Below are positions 1-8,700 of a stretch of DNA of 64,000 bases, piece by piece. The stretch is from Sulfotelmatobacter sp963788225 (GTDB taxonomy: Bacteria > Acidobacteriota > Terriglobia > Terriglobales > Acidobacteriaceae), in NCBI GenBank assembly GCA_963788225.1, contig CAWBGI010000003.1, positions 868,001 through 932,000 of the forward strand, given 5' to 3'. A model generated the notes under the pieces. It saw only the letters and a program-made list of their open reading frames with translations. It was not told where the DNA came from and made no database searches. Position numbers and translations under genes: made by a program. Position 1 is the stretch's first letter. Each line of letters opens with the position of its first letter.

Positions 1-493
1 TAGACTGGCCGTTAATGCCGTGGCTAGAACGATGATGGCGCAAGCCGATAATGTCGCCGGTAATTCTGTCAATAGTAACGACAGGCGCAAGCAGCGCCTG
101 TGCCTTGGGTTTGTCATGTCTGGTTGCTCCTGTTTATAAAGGGTGGGCAATTCTCAGGTGGCCGTGCTTGCGTGGGAACAGTTCCAGCGGAGGACGGTAC
201 GGCCGTGCCACAGATTACACAGCGCCGATGACCGTGAACAGACTCCTCCATCAGTCTTGGTGGCCTGAGAATCGGGATCAAGCGTAACGAGGACGATAAA
301 GGCAGGCATGTGACTGAGTCCAATTCATATTTCTTATGGGGCCTATCAGGGCCGTCAATAAGGCGCGCAGTGGGAGCAGGAGCAGCTTTCTTGGATGAGC
401 GTGCTATATGGATCGCTTGATCCCAAGCCGGATCTTTGGTTTAACCTGCGAATCGGGACAGTTGTGTAGCCGTTTGTTTTCCGAAAGAACCCG
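1..493. other. No confident gene at window edge
   Basis: I see no convincing gene. A frame is open from base 2 to a TAA at 137-139 on the plus strand and could be the tail of a gene starting outside the window, but its 45 residues have no recognisable motif. Other open frames here lack plausible starts and composition. Confidence 0.4.
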
Positions 494-990
494 TTAACGC
501 TTTATTGCCTCTTGCTCAGGCATAGGTTGGAAGCCGCCGGAGGCACGAACCTCCTCAACCTTATAAACCTCGATCAAAGAATGGTACATGTCCATGTGGC
601 CGTAATGGCCGTCTGTCTTGAATAGACCAACGAAAACGACGTCCGCCTGAACGCCCCACTTTAGTTTAGAGAGAGCACGTCGGACATGTCGTTTGCTGCG
701 AGATTCCCAGCGTTTGTCGTATTCGACCCATGTCGCAAGGAAAGGCATATCGCAAGGCGGCGCGGTAATGATCTCCTTTTCAAAATCCGCCTCGTACAGC
801 GCGCGCACACGAATCATCTTGCCCCTGAACCTCTCGGGATGTTCTAGAGCCTCGCAGTAGCTAACCGTCTGGCGCCCGCGATGGCCTCGTTCGACACCCT
901 GGCAGCGTCGGTGCTCTGGGCGTGAAGCGCGCTTGCGGCAGTTAAGAAGACGAAACCAGCATTCGCCAAATACCGGAACACCGAAGGCAT
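494..990 (-). pseudogene. Secreted small protein of unknown function, frame broken
   Basis: The 107-residue frame beginning at base 817 is only the C-terminal part. Its reading continues upstream without a stop into YCEALEHPERFRGKM, a typical start of small secreted proteins in this phylum. A second frame starting with ATG at 988-990 encodes a classic signal peptide (MPSVFRYLANAG, then a hydrophobic core ending SALHAQ) and stops at 844-846. Joining the two frames near 866-880 gives one secreted protein of about 160 residues. The break is +2 or -1. Function is unknown; the encoded text is intact on both sides, so sequence error is as likely as decay. Confidence 0.65.
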
Positions 991-1029
991 GCCAAGAATC
1001 GTACCACCAGCAGTCGATTGCGAGAGCAG

Positions 1030-2067
1030 CTATCCCGTCAGCGCCGCCACGCGCGCGGCTCCGTACAGTCCCGCATCGCTTCCCAGCAAGGCGCGGGTGA
1101 TGATGGTTTTTCTTTCGCTGCGGCTTTCGGTTTGGGCTGCGGCGCCTTCTTCTTTTCCTAAAGAATCGCCGCTCATCGGATCCGCGGGAGCGGTTGCAGC
1201 GTAGACCAGCGAACGCTCGCGCAACTCCTCGAACATATTGGGAGCGAAAGCATCCCAGGCGCTCGACACGCCTCCGCCGATTACGAACATATCGAGATTC
1301 AACACGTTAATCAGGCCAGCGAGCACGATGCCGAGGTAACGGCCGAAACTGCGGAAAATGCGGCGTGCGTGTTCGTCGCCTTGGATCGCCAGGTTGTAGA
1401 CGGACTTTGCGCCGAATTCAGCATCCGATGACGCGGCCCTGGCCAGCGATGGCGCCTCGCCGCTGGCGATGGCTTCGCGAGCCATGCGCATAATCGCGCT
1501 GGCGGAAGCGTACTGCTCGGCGCATCCGTGGTTGCCGCAGCCACAGGGATGGCCTTCGGGCTCAATCGTGACGTGCCCGAACTCTCCCGCCATGCCATGC
1601 ATGCCGTGCCAGATTTTTCCGCCGAGCACGATGCCGCCGCCGATTCCGGTTCCGAGCGTGACCACTGCCATGTTCGGCACACCGCGGGCGGCGCCCAGCC
1701 ATTGTTCGCCGAGGGCGGCAACGTTGGCGTCGTTTTCGAGGACGACGCGCGCTCCGAGCCGGCGCTCGATTTCCGCGCGGACGGGATAGTCTTCCCAACC
1801 GGGAAGGTTCGCCGACTTGCGCAGCATGCCGGTTTGCATGTCGATGATGCCGGGAACGCCGATGCCGGCGCCGAGCAATTTCCCGGTCGCTTTGTATTTG
1901 CCTGATAGATGCTGGATAGCAGCGCACATCTCGTTGATCACGTGGTCGCGGCCGAGGGCAACTTTGGTCCCGAGAGTGACTTTTTCGAGGAGCTGTCCCT
2001 CGCTGCTCACGGCGGCGATGCGGAGGTTGGTGCCGCCGAGGTCGACTCCGATGGAGAAATCAGGCAT
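1030..2067 (-). CDS. glk: ROK-family glucokinase
   Basis: Cytoplasmic sugar kinase, most likely ATP-dependent glucose phosphorylation at the entry to glycolysis. The 345-residue protein has the N-terminal phosphate-binding DLGGTN (residues 9-14), the catalytic aspartate in ENDAN (D113), the glycine-rich TLGTGIGGG (138-145) and the ROK zinc site (H165, C175, C177, C182 in a CGCGNHGC motif). Start ATG at 2065-2067. The C-terminal region (about 283-320) carries an extra polar, low-complexity stretch not usual in the family. ROK members also include repressors and N-acetylmannosamine kinases, but there is no N-terminal helix-turn-helix, so a kinase is favoured. Exact sugar is inferred. Confidence 0.85.
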   Translation of the reverse strand: MPDFSIGVDLGGTNLRIAAVSSEGQLLEKVTLGTKVALGRDHVINEMCAAIQHLSGKYKATGKLLGAGIGVPGIIDMQTGMLRKSANLPGWEDYPVRAEIERRLGARVVLENDANVAALGEQWLGAARGVPNMAVVTLGTGIGGGIVLGGKIWHGMHGMAGEFGHVTIEPEGHPCGCGNHGCAEQYASASAIMRMAREAIASGEAPSLARAASSDAEFGAKSVYNLAIQGDEHARRIFRSFGRYLGIVLAGLINVLNLDMFVIGGGVSSAWDAFAPNMFEELRERSLVYAATAPADPMSGDSLGKEEGAAAQTESRSERKTIITRALLGSDAGLYGAARVAALTG

Positions 2068-2097
2068 GGAGGAGAAGATTATCAGAACTGCTGAGGG

Positions 2098-2297
2098 GTG
2101 TGCTCATTGTCGATTGTTGATTGATGATTGAAACCTGCCGCGCGGTTGAAACGCCCTGAGAGGCCGCTGGTGCCACCTGCAGACACGGGGTCCTTCGACT
2201 TCGCAGGCGCTTCGCTTCGCGAAGCACCTGCTCCGCTCAGGATGACAAAATGGGAAGTTTTCGATCAACAATCAGCACTCAACAATCAAAATTATTC
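2098..2297. repeat. Intergenic hairpin plus TCATCCT-type repeat
   Basis: The gap between mutM and the ROK kinase is almost entirely repeat. The outer arms are runs of 'gattgttgattgatg' (2111-2133) and the complementary 'caacaatcagcactcaacaatc' vocabulary (2264-2290). Between them lies a copy of a dispersed repeat (2186-2256) that on the minus strand reads TGTCATCCTGAGCGGAG at one end and GAAGTCGAAGGACCCC at the other, with an inner palindrome around cgcttcgcttcgcgaagc. Related copies occur near 30833, 37692 and 63538. Confidence 0.6.
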
Positions 2298-3224
2298 TTA
2301 CTTCTGGCACCGCGGGCAGTAGTGGCTGCTGCGTCCGGCGATTACGATGCGCTTGATGGGCGTTTTGCAGACCAGGCAGGGTTCGCCTTCGCGGCCGTAG
2401 ACGCGGTGCTGTAGTTGGAAAAAACCTTCTTCCCCGTCGGCGTCAACGTAGTCTGAGATGGACGAGCCGCCGAGAGAGATCGCTTCCTGCAGAACTTCTT
2501 TCACCGACGCCAACAGCCTGGCTAGCTGGTCGCGGGTAATAGTGGAGGCGCGGCGGCGGGGGCGAATTCCGGCGCGGAACAGGGATTCATCGGCATAAAT
2601 GTTTCCTACGCCGCGCAGCAGCTTCTGATTGAGCAGCGCGCTCTTGATGGGAGTCTTGCGGCCACGAAACAAAGGGAGGAAACGGTCGAGATCGGCTTCC
2701 AGCGGCTCGATGCCGCCTGCGTCGAAGCTGCCAGCGTGGGCAACGCTCAGACGTCCGAAGCGGCGAGGGTCGACAAAGCGCAACTCCTTACCCGATGCCA
2801 ACTTCAGAATTGCATGGGTGTGCTTGAGAATGTCCGCCTGCGGCTCGCAGACTTGCAGGTGTCCGGTCATGCCCAGGTGGACGATCCACAGAGCTGTTGT
2901 AGGGCGGACGCCCTCGTCCGCCTGTGTGGGTGGCGTCGATGAAGGCGGCGACTGCCTTACCTTGGATCCCTCACGCAGTGATGTAGGATGCCGGCTTTTC
3001 GCGGGCGAGGGCGCCCGCGCTACACAATCCAAATCAAACACGATGTGTTTGCCCATGCGCCGCACTGTGGCTATGCGGCTGTGCTCGAGCGTGGCGGCGA
3101 TTTCCCGCGCTGGAGACTTCAGCGGCTCCGGCTTGCGGCCCAGCCAGACCGATTCGATTACATCGCCGGAGACGCGCCGGGCGAGTCCGCGGGCAATGGT
3201 TTCTACTTCGGGGAGTTCGGGCAT
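2298..3224 (-). CDS. mutM: Formamidopyrimidine-DNA glycosylase (Fpg/MutM)
   Basis: Base-excision repair enzyme that removes 8-oxoguanine and formamidopyrimidines and nicks the abasic site. The start is fixed by the obligatory N-terminus PELPEVE: the proline after Met1 is the catalytic nucleophile and the glutamate after it is essential. MGKH (K59) supplies the conserved DNA-contacting lysine. A C-terminal zinc finger is complete (C283, C286, C303, C306). At 308 residues it is about 40 longer than usual because residues about 68-110, between the DNA-binding lysine strand and WIVHLGMTGH, are encoded by a REPIN-like insertion (2897-3025). The insertion lies in a loop, so activity may be retained. 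Confidence 0.93.
   Translation of the reverse strand: MPELPEVETIARGLARRVSGDVIESVWLGRKPEPLKSPAREIAATLEHSRIATVRRMGKHIVFDLDCVARAPSPAKSRHPTSLREGSKVRQSPPSSTPPTQADEGVRPTTALWIVHLGMTGHLQVCEPQADILKHTHAILKLASGKELRFVDPRRFGRLSVAHAGSFDAGGIEPLEADLDRFLPLFRGRKTPIKSALLNQKLLRGVGNIYADESLFRAGIRPRRRASTITRDQLARLLASVKEVLQEAISLGGSSISDYVDADGEEGFFQLQHRVYGREGEPCLVCKTPIKRIVIAGRSSHYCPRCQK
2897..3025. repeat. REPIN-like element inside mutM
   Basis: Two short GC-rich palindromes in inverted orientation bracket 129 bp (43 codons). Left: TTGTAG box (2897-2902), stem GGCGGACG, loop CCCT, stem CGTCCGCC (to 2922). Right, on the opposite strand: GTGTAG box (3020-3025), stem CGCGGGCG, loop CCCT, stem CGCCCGCG (3000-3019). A GTAG box next to a palindrome is characteristic of REP sequences moved by RAYT (REP-associated Y1) transposases. 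No RAYT gene is in the window. A close relative lies in kdsD (54381-54530). Confidence 0.75.
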
Positions 3225-3372
3225 GAGTTATCAGTGTACCGTGAGAGCGGCGGAAAAAAGCGAAGGCATTTATCGCGGAGAACCCTGAGAAACGCAGAGT
3301 TGTTCTTTTTGTAATCATCGGCACGCTCAGCGTGCTCGGCGAAAAGGGAATGTTAGTTCCGGGAGGAGGAGG

Positions 3373-3615
3373 CTAGTCTTTGAGCGGTACGACGGTCTGG
3401 CCGTCGCGGCAGAAGGTGGCTACTCTTTGCAGATCGCCGTTGGCCTGGGGCAGGGTCATCACCGGTCCGTAGCAGTAGACCGCGTGGCCGCTGGCGGCGA
3501 AATACCAGCGTCCACCTTTGGCGTGGTGCTCGACTTGTCCGGAGGGACGGCGCACGGGCTGTGCTGGCTTGGCAGCCGTGAGACTAAACAACAAGGCTAG
3601 GGTCAGAACCTTCAT
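3373..3615 (-). CDS. Small secreted protein, unknown function
   Basis: 80 residues with a short signal peptide (MKVLTLALLFSLTAA) and a mature region containing two cysteines (in AVYCYGPV and ATFCRDG) that could form a disulphide. The aromatic and glycine content suggests a small folded periplasmic domain. I do not recognise the family. It follows mutM on the same strand with about 150 bp between them. Confidence 0.55.
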   Translation of the reverse strand: MKVLTLALLFSLTAAKPAQPVRRPSGQVEHHAKGGRWYFAASGHAVYCYGPVMTLPQANGDLQRVATFCRDGQTVVPLKD

Positions 3616-3699
3616 TGCCGCCGAATTTTTCGAACAGCGTCTTATCCAAACAGCATCCCTGGGAGACGCTTACTTATTCGCTGACTCCTTACCTGGGCA

Positions 3700-4146
3700 C
3701 TAAATCGTATTCAAAGAGCGACGCCGGTCTACCAAGTCCGAAGCAGGCACGGGAGGAGCCTGGGGAGCGGGCTTGGAAATCTTGCCTGTCCGGCTTTGAA
3801 AACGGCGTTGCGGCACTGCCTGGGCCGACGGGTCCTGGGCCGACGGAGTCCTGGTTGACGGAGTCTGGGATGACGGACCTTGAGCCTTTTCCTGGGTTGA
3901 CGGAGCTTGTTTGCGGTTCTTCGCTTCTGCTTGTGCCTTGGCCGACTGTTGATCGCCGATGGCCTTGCCGCGCCCAGCCCATAGCTCGGTGCTGTCGCGG
4001 CCCAAGATTTTGATCAGGTTGCTTTGCGATTGGATGACCGAGCCCTGTTCAACGATGAGCACAGTCATCAGCCCGTAGGAAAGCACGAACACCACCGTAA
4101 GCAGAGGCAAAAGGCTCCGCTTCTTGGGCGTAACTGCGGTCGGCAT
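3700..4146 (-). CDS. Single-pass membrane protein with Ser/Thr/Pro-rich tail
   Basis: About 148 residues from the ATG at 4144-4146 (an upstream TTG is possible). A positively charged N-terminus (TPKKRS) is followed by one transmembrane helix (LLPLLTVVFVLSYGLMTVLIV), a short coiled segment (QSQSNLIKILGRDSTELW), then a low-complexity tail with repeats of the type PSTQ/PSSQTPST/PSAQDPS. The layout (inner-membrane anchor with a flexible periplasmic tail) is what can be said; no catalytic motif is visible. Confidence 0.6.
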   Translation of the reverse strand: MPTAVTPKKRSLLPLLTVVFVLSYGLMTVLIVEQGSVIQSQSNLIKILGRDSTELWAGRGKAIGDQQSAKAQAEAKNRKQAPSTQEKAQGPSSQTPSTRTPSAQDPSAQAVPQRRFQSRTGKISKPAPQAPPVPASDLVDRRRSLNTI

Positions 4147-4433
4147 CACTGATGTGGAACCGAACAAAGTAGTCAAGTGTCACCCCGGGCCTAAGCTTGA
4201 CAAACGCTGGCACAATGGAGGATTGCAGCTTGTCAGCCAATAGTGCAGGTTACTGGAAAACATTGAATTTATTCGGGTTAGTGCGATTTCCGGAGATGAG
4301 TTCCGAGGACCCAAGTGCAATCCGATGCACATATTAAGCAGCCGAACCGTGCCGAACATAACGCGGCAGAGATCGGCCCCCCTGCAGGTGGAGTCTTTGG
4401 GCAGCGAGACTTCTGCCCGCGATTCCGCTCGGG

Positions 4434-5612
4434 TTATTTCCCGCCCAGTACGAGTTTGGCGATGGTCGCCAACTGCATGTTGGACGTGCCTTCGTAGATC
4501 TTGCCGATCTTGGCGTCGCGCCAATATTTCTCGACGGGATAGTCCTTGGTGAAGCCGTAACCGCCGTAGATCTCGATGGCCAGCGAGGTCACGCGTTCGG
4601 CCACCTGCGAGGCGAAGAGCTTGGTCATTGCCGCTTCCTTGACGAAGGTTACGCCAGCGTCTTTCATGCGGGCCGCGTTGTAGACCATGAGGCGGGCGGC
4701 TTCAATCTCGGTTGCCATCTGGGCAATCTGAAACTGGATGCCCTGAAAGTCGGCGATGGCCTTGCCGAATTGCTTGCGCTCCTGCGAATACTTCGCGGCA
4801 AACTCCCAAGCGCCGCGAGCCACGCCCAGCATCTGCGCGCCGATGCCGATGCGGCCTTCGTTCAAGGTTTCGATGGCGATCTTGTAGCCCTTGCCGGGTT
4901 CGCCGAGGACGTTTTCTTTGGGAACTTTGCAGTCTTCCAGGATCAGTTCGCAGGTGGAAGAGGCGCGTATGCCCAGCTTGTCTTCTTTCTTACCTACGCT
5001 GAATCCCGCGAAGTCTTTTTCCACCAGAAACGCAGTGATGCCTTTGTATCCCGCGGCCGGGTCGAGCGTAGCGAACAGGACGAAGAGTCCGGCTTCCTTG
5101 CCGTTGGTGATCCAAAGCTTGCGGCCGTTGAGAACGTAGTCGCTGCCCTTGAGTTCGGCTTTGGTTTGCAGGGCAAATGCGTCGGAGCCGGAACCGGCCT
5201 CGCTTAACGCGTAGGCGCCGCAGGTGTCTGCCGCCATCTTCGGCAGATAGCGCTTCTTCTGTTCTGCGCTGCCCCAGCGCAGCAGGGCATTATTGACCAG
5301 CGTGTTTTGCACGTCGACCACCACGCCTGCCGATGCGTCAACGCGCGACAATTCTTCGACAGCGAGGATCGCCTCGAAGAACTTGGCGCCGCTGCCGCCG
5401 TATTGCTCCGGGATTTCGATTCCCATGATCCCGAGCTGGAAGAATTCGTGGATGAGATCTTTATTGAAGATGCCTTTCTCATCCATCTCTTTGACGTGCG
5501 GACGGATTCTCTCGTCGGCAAACTGGCGGATGTTGTCGCGGAAGAGGAGTTCGTCTTCGGTGAGGGTGGTCAGCGGCGTGGGAGGGGCGGATTGGAGGGT
5601 CACTTCGGACAT
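4434..5612 (-). CDS. Acyl-CoA dehydrogenase
   Basis: Flavin-dependent oxidation of acyl-CoA to enoyl-CoA (fatty or branched-chain acid degradation), electrons passing to ETF. 392 residues, normal family length. Visible signatures: the N-terminal helical domain, ALSEAGSGSDA and KLWITNG of the FAD/substrate region, the ERKQFGKAIADFQGIQFQIA segment, and IYEGTSNMQ near the C-terminus containing the catalytic glutamate of short/medium-chain members. Start ATG at 5610-5612. Chain-length specificity cannot be read from the sequence; a butyryl-CoA-type enzyme is the closest match by motif. Confidence 0.93.
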   Translation of the reverse strand: MSEVTLQSAPPTPLTTLTEDELLFRDNIRQFADERIRPHVKEMDEKGIFNKDLIHEFFQLGIMGIEIPEQYGGSGAKFFEAILAVEELSRVDASAGVVVDVQNTLVNNALLRWGSAEQKKRYLPKMAADTCGAYALSEAGSGSDAFALQTKAELKGSDYVLNGRKLWITNGKEAGLFVLFATLDPAAGYKGITAFLVEKDFAGFSVGKKEDKLGIRASSTCELILEDCKVPKENVLGEPGKGYKIAIETLNEGRIGIGAQMLGVARGAWEFAAKYSQERKQFGKAIADFQGIQFQIAQMATEIEAARLMVYNAARMKDAGVTFVKEAAMTKLFASQVAERVTSLAIEIYGGYGFTKDYPVEKYWRDAKIGKIYEGTSNMQLATIAKLVLGGK

Positions 5613-5735
5613 GCGAATACCTTCAACGAACAGAATGGCAAACTCTGAATTCTAGCAGAAGATTAATGCCGGAATTGTTGCGGAAAAACCTTAGCCACAG
5701 AGGACAGAAGGTTCACAGGGTAGAACATTTTTCTC

Positions 5736-6635
5736 TCAGCCGCGCCGCGAATGCACGAGCTTCAGCGCGTCGGCCTGCAGAATGCGCTGGATCTGATTGC
5801 GGGCGTGGACCGACCACGGTCCCGTGGTATCGAGCTTGACATAGGCCTGCCAGTGCTTGAGCGCCTTGCGAGGCTCTCGGGTTTTTTCGTAGGCGAGCGC
5901 CAGGTTGTAGTGGGCATCGGCGTAGGTGGGAGCAAGCTGGATCGCCATCTTGTAAGTCTGTATGGCTTCTTGTACGCGCCCGGTCTCGTCCAGAACGTTG
6001 CCCAGATCGAAATAGGCCAGTGCGTAGCGAGGATCGGCCTGCAGGGCAGCACGATAGTGTTTTTCCGCTAGCGTGAAATCCTGCCGGTTGTAGTAAAGAG
6101 TACCCAGATTAATGTGTGCGGCCGCGTGCTCCGACTGAAACTCGAGCACCTTCTGATAGGCAGCCAGCGCCTGGGTTTGCGTGGCGGGATCCTCTTCCAG
6201 GGCGATACCGCGAGCAAACCAGACGGCCGCCTCATCTTCTTCTTGCGGACCCGTCTCTGGAGTGGGAATGGGAGTGCTGGTCACGACTTTTTCTTTTACC
6301 GCGAAATCCATCACAAACTGTCCGGCAATCGGCTCCAGCAGCCGGCCTTCGTGGCGGAAGGCGACGCGATGATTGTTGGTCGATGAGGCTCCCGCGTCGA
6401 GCAGAGGATTTCCCATGCCCGAGGCCTGCTTCTGCATGGCTTCGAGCGATTGCCGGATGACTGCGGGGCGCACTCGCATCGCGCACAGGTCGCGAACTTT
6501 CTTGATTTTCAAAAGGTCGGAAAACGAATAGGCCGGAGAGGCAACAATCAGCCCCGCCCGCTCCCAGTTCGCCAGCTGGCGCGGCGTGAGGTGAAGAATC
6601 CTAAGTAAATCGGCTCGACTGTACACTGTACACAA
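5736..6635 (-). CDS. MerR-type helix-turn-helix protein with TPR repeats
   Basis: About 299 residues. The N-terminal 70 residues look like a MerR-type DNA-binding domain (SRADLLRILHLTPRQLANWERAGLI, then a winged segment with SFSDLLKIKKVRDL). Residues about 140-285 contain at least three TPR units (for example AAAHINLGTLYYNRQDFTLAE, ALAYFDLGNVLDETGRVQEA and ADAHYNLALAYEKTREPRKAL). A transcription factor reading a protein partner through its TPRs is the likely role. The start is TTG 6633-6635 or GTG 6624-6626; both lie in a tandem TGTACAC repeat that could be its own operator. Confidence 0.75.
   Translation of the reverse strand: MCTVYSRADLLRILHLTPRQLANWERAGLIVASPAYSFSDLLKIKKVRDLCAMRVRPAVIRQSLEAMQKQASGMGNPLLDAGASSTNNHRVAFRHEGRLLEPIAGQFVMDFAVKEKVVTSTPIPTPETGPQEEDEAAVWFARGIALEEDPATQTQALAAYQKVLEFQSEHAAAHINLGTLYYNRQDFTLAEKHYRAALQADPRYALAYFDLGNVLDETGRVQEAIQTYKMAIQLAPTYADAHYNLALAYEKTREPRKALKHWQAYVKLDTTGPWSVHARNQIQRILQADALKLVHSRRG
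6620..6633. promoter_or_regulatory. Tandem TGTACAC at the MerR/TPR start, possible operator
   Basis: Two head-to-tail copies of TGTACAC, each containing the self-complementary TGTACA, overlap the start codon of the MerR-type gene. The position would suit autorepression. Inference only. Confidence 0.3.
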
Positions 6636-6774
6636 GTCTCGCGCGTGCTCGGCAGCGCGAGTACGTCCCCGCCGCCATTATCCGCAACTTGCGGCCAAAA
6701 ACGCAACTGCAAACCCTTGTGGAAATCTGTGGAGAACCTGGTTGATTTACATGCAGCGGAAATGGTGCAGTTTG

Positions 6775-6855
6775 AGCAATCAGCAGTTAGCAATTGGCAA
6801 TTAGCCCGCATGTTCGCCCACCGCTAATTGCTAACTGCTAACTGCCAATTGCTAC
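6775..6855. repeat. Intergenic word-repeat hairpin
   Basis: Left arm 'cagcagttagcaattggc' (from 6781) followed by aattagc; right arm gctaattgctaactgctaactg, continuing ccaattgct (6823-6853). Each arm is itself built of the repeated words gttagcaattggc/gctaactgc. It lies directly downstream of the ABC-F gene (minus strand) and could end its transcript. Confidence 0.6.
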
Positions 6856-6861
6856 TGCCCC

Positions 6862-8493
6862 TCAGACCGCCACGGCCGCCTGATACTCCTCGTAAGTCCC
6901 CTTGAAGTCGGTAAGCTTGTGGTCGCTCTCGAAGTGCCAGATGCGGGTGGCGACCTCGTCGATCAAGTCGTGGTCGTGGGTTACCAGGAAGACCGTCCCG
7001 TGATAGCGCTGCAGGGAGATATTCAGAGCGTTGATCGCTTCGAGATCCAGGTGATTCGTGGGCTCGTCGAGCACCAGCACGTTGGGCTTCTGCAGCATCA
7101 GCTTGCAGAAGAGCAGCCGCGCCGCTTCGCCGCCGGAAAGAACATTGGTTGATTTCGTCGCTTCTTCGCGGGCAAACAGCATCTGCCCGAGCAAGCCGCG
7201 GATTTCTTCGCTTACCGCCGCCGGATTCCACTGATGCAGCCACTCGAGCGCCGTCGTGCCGCCTTCGATCAGGCTGCGATGGTCCTGGGCAAAATATCCG
7301 ATCGCCGCCTCGTGCCCCCAGATCACCTTGCCTGAATCGACGAATGGCCCGTCGTAGCCGCTGGTCTTGCGCAGCTCGGCTTCCGGCGTGGTCGGCGAAT
7401 TCGCCAGCAATGCATTCACTAGTGTTGTCTTTCCCGCTCCGTTGCGACCCATCAGGGCGATTCTTTCCCCGCGCGTGATGCTGGCGGTGAAGTCGCGAAT
7501 CACCTGCTTGTCGCCGTACGCCTTGCTCAGATGTTCGATTTCGAGAATGTGTTTGCCCGAAGGCCGCTTCTGCTCGAACTTGATGTAAGGCCGCTGGATG
7601 TTCGACTTCGCCAGTTCGGTAACCTGCAGCCGCTCCACTTCCTTGCGCCGTGACTGCACCTGGCTTGACCGCGTGCCGGCGGCGAAGCGCGCGATGAATT
7701 CGTTCAACTGCGAAATCTTTTTCTCGCGCTGCGCATTCTGCGATTCAATCTGCGACCGCACCTGCGTCTTGGCCAGCACCATCTCGTCGTACGATCCGGT
7801 ATAGGTGATAATGGTTTCGTAATCGATGTCGGCGATGTGAGTGCAAATGCTGTTCAGGAAATGGCGGTCGTGCGAGATCGCGATCACCACGCCGTCGTAG
7901 GCATTCAGAAATCCCTGCAGCCAGTGGATCGAATCCAAGTCGAGGTTGTTCGTAGGCTCATCCAGCAGCAGTGCCTGCGGATGCCCGAACAGAGCCTGTG
8001 CCAGCAGCACGCGAACTTTCTGGCCGCCCTGCAACTCGCTCATTTTGCGCGAATGCATTTCGTCGGGAATGTCCAGACCTTGTAACAAGATCGCAGCGTC
8101 GCTCTCCGCCGTATAGCCATCTTCTTCGCCGACAATGCCTTCCAGTTCGCCGAGCTTCATGCCGTCTTCGTCAGTCATGTCATGCTTCGCATAAATCGCA
8201 TCACGCTCCTGCACGGCAGCCCACAGCCGCTTGTTGCCCATGATGACTGTGTCGATCACGGTGTAGGCGTCGAAAGCGAACTGATCCTGGCTCAGGACCC
8301 CGAGCTTCCGCGGACGCACGACGGTGCCTTTCTGCGGATCGAGTTCGCCGCTGAGCAACTTCATAAAGGTGGATTTGCCCGCTCCGTTGGGCCCGGTCAA
8401 GCCATAGCGCTTGCCCGGCGTAAACGCCACCGAGACTTCGTCGAACAGAATTTTGGCGCCGTAGCGCATAGAAACATTACTGACTGAAAGCAT
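6862..8493 (-). CDS. ybiT: ABC-F family ATPase, YbiT type
   Basis: Cytosolic ribosome-associated ATPase without membrane domains. From the ATG at 8491-8493 the protein has 543 residues and begins MLSVSNVSMRYG, matching the usual YbiT N-terminus; an upstream in-frame extension to 8574 looks non-native. Two ABC cassettes: Walker A GPNGAGKST and GRNGAGKTT; signatures LQGGQKVR and LSGGEAAR; Walker B LLLDEPTNNLD and LVLDEPTNHLD. The P-site linker between them includes RFAAGTRSSQVQSRRKEVERL. Family members modulate translation elongation. The first signature LQGGQ deviates from LSGGQ, as it does in YbiT relatives. Confidence 0.9.
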   Translation of the reverse strand: MLSVSNVSMRYGAKILFDEVSVAFTPGKRYGLTGPNGAGKSTFMKLLSGELDPQKGTVVRPRKLGVLSQDQFAFDAYTVIDTVIMGNKRLWAAVQERDAIYAKHDMTDEDGMKLGELEGIVGEEDGYTAESDAAILLQGLDIPDEMHSRKMSELQGGQKVRVLLAQALFGHPQALLLDEPTNNLDLDSIHWLQGFLNAYDGVVIAISHDRHFLNSICTHIADIDYETIITYTGSYDEMVLAKTQVRSQIESQNAQREKKISQLNEFIARFAAGTRSSQVQSRRKEVERLQVTELAKSNIQRPYIKFEQKRPSGKHILEIEHLSKAYGDKQVIRDFTASITRGERIALMGRNGAGKTTLVNALLANSPTTPEAELRKTSGYDGPFVDSGKVIWGHEAAIGYFAQDHRSLIEGGTTALEWLHQWNPAAVSEEIRGLLGQMLFAREEATKSTNVLSGGEAARLLFCKLMLQKPNVLVLDEPTNHLDLEAINALNISLQRYHGTVFLVTHDHDLIDEVATRIWHFESDHKLTDFKGTYEEYQAAVAV

Positions 8494-8620
8494 GATTTCG
8501 AGTTTCTCTTCTTCTGGGCTTCTCGGGGAAGCTTCAATTGGACTGCGGGGAATTTCCGCCAAAACGGTACGCAACTGGAGTTAATAGAATAACATGGCCA
8601 ATTTTGGATAATCGCGCTGG

Positions 8621-8700
8621 GAGGATTAGGTAGTGGCTCAGTTTGCGAAGCGTGGCCCTTACAAGAAAAGAATTTCAAACTGAGCCACTACCGAGGATTA
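8621..8700. mobile_element. Palindromic MITE-like element with 8-bp target duplication
   Basis: A 64-bp unit (8629-8692) has perfect 17-bp inverted ends (GGTAGTGGCTCAGTTTG and its complement) and a 30-base centre. It is flanked by direct repeats GAGGATTA at 8621-8628 and 8693-8700, as expected of a target-site duplication. The right copy includes the stop codon of the DUF5615 toxin gene. It has no coding capacity; any transposase would act in trans. Confidence 0.7.

Noticed and set aside
51..323. Open frames on both strands at the left edge
   Set aside because: No motif, poor composition and no ribosome-binding site; treated as non-coding.
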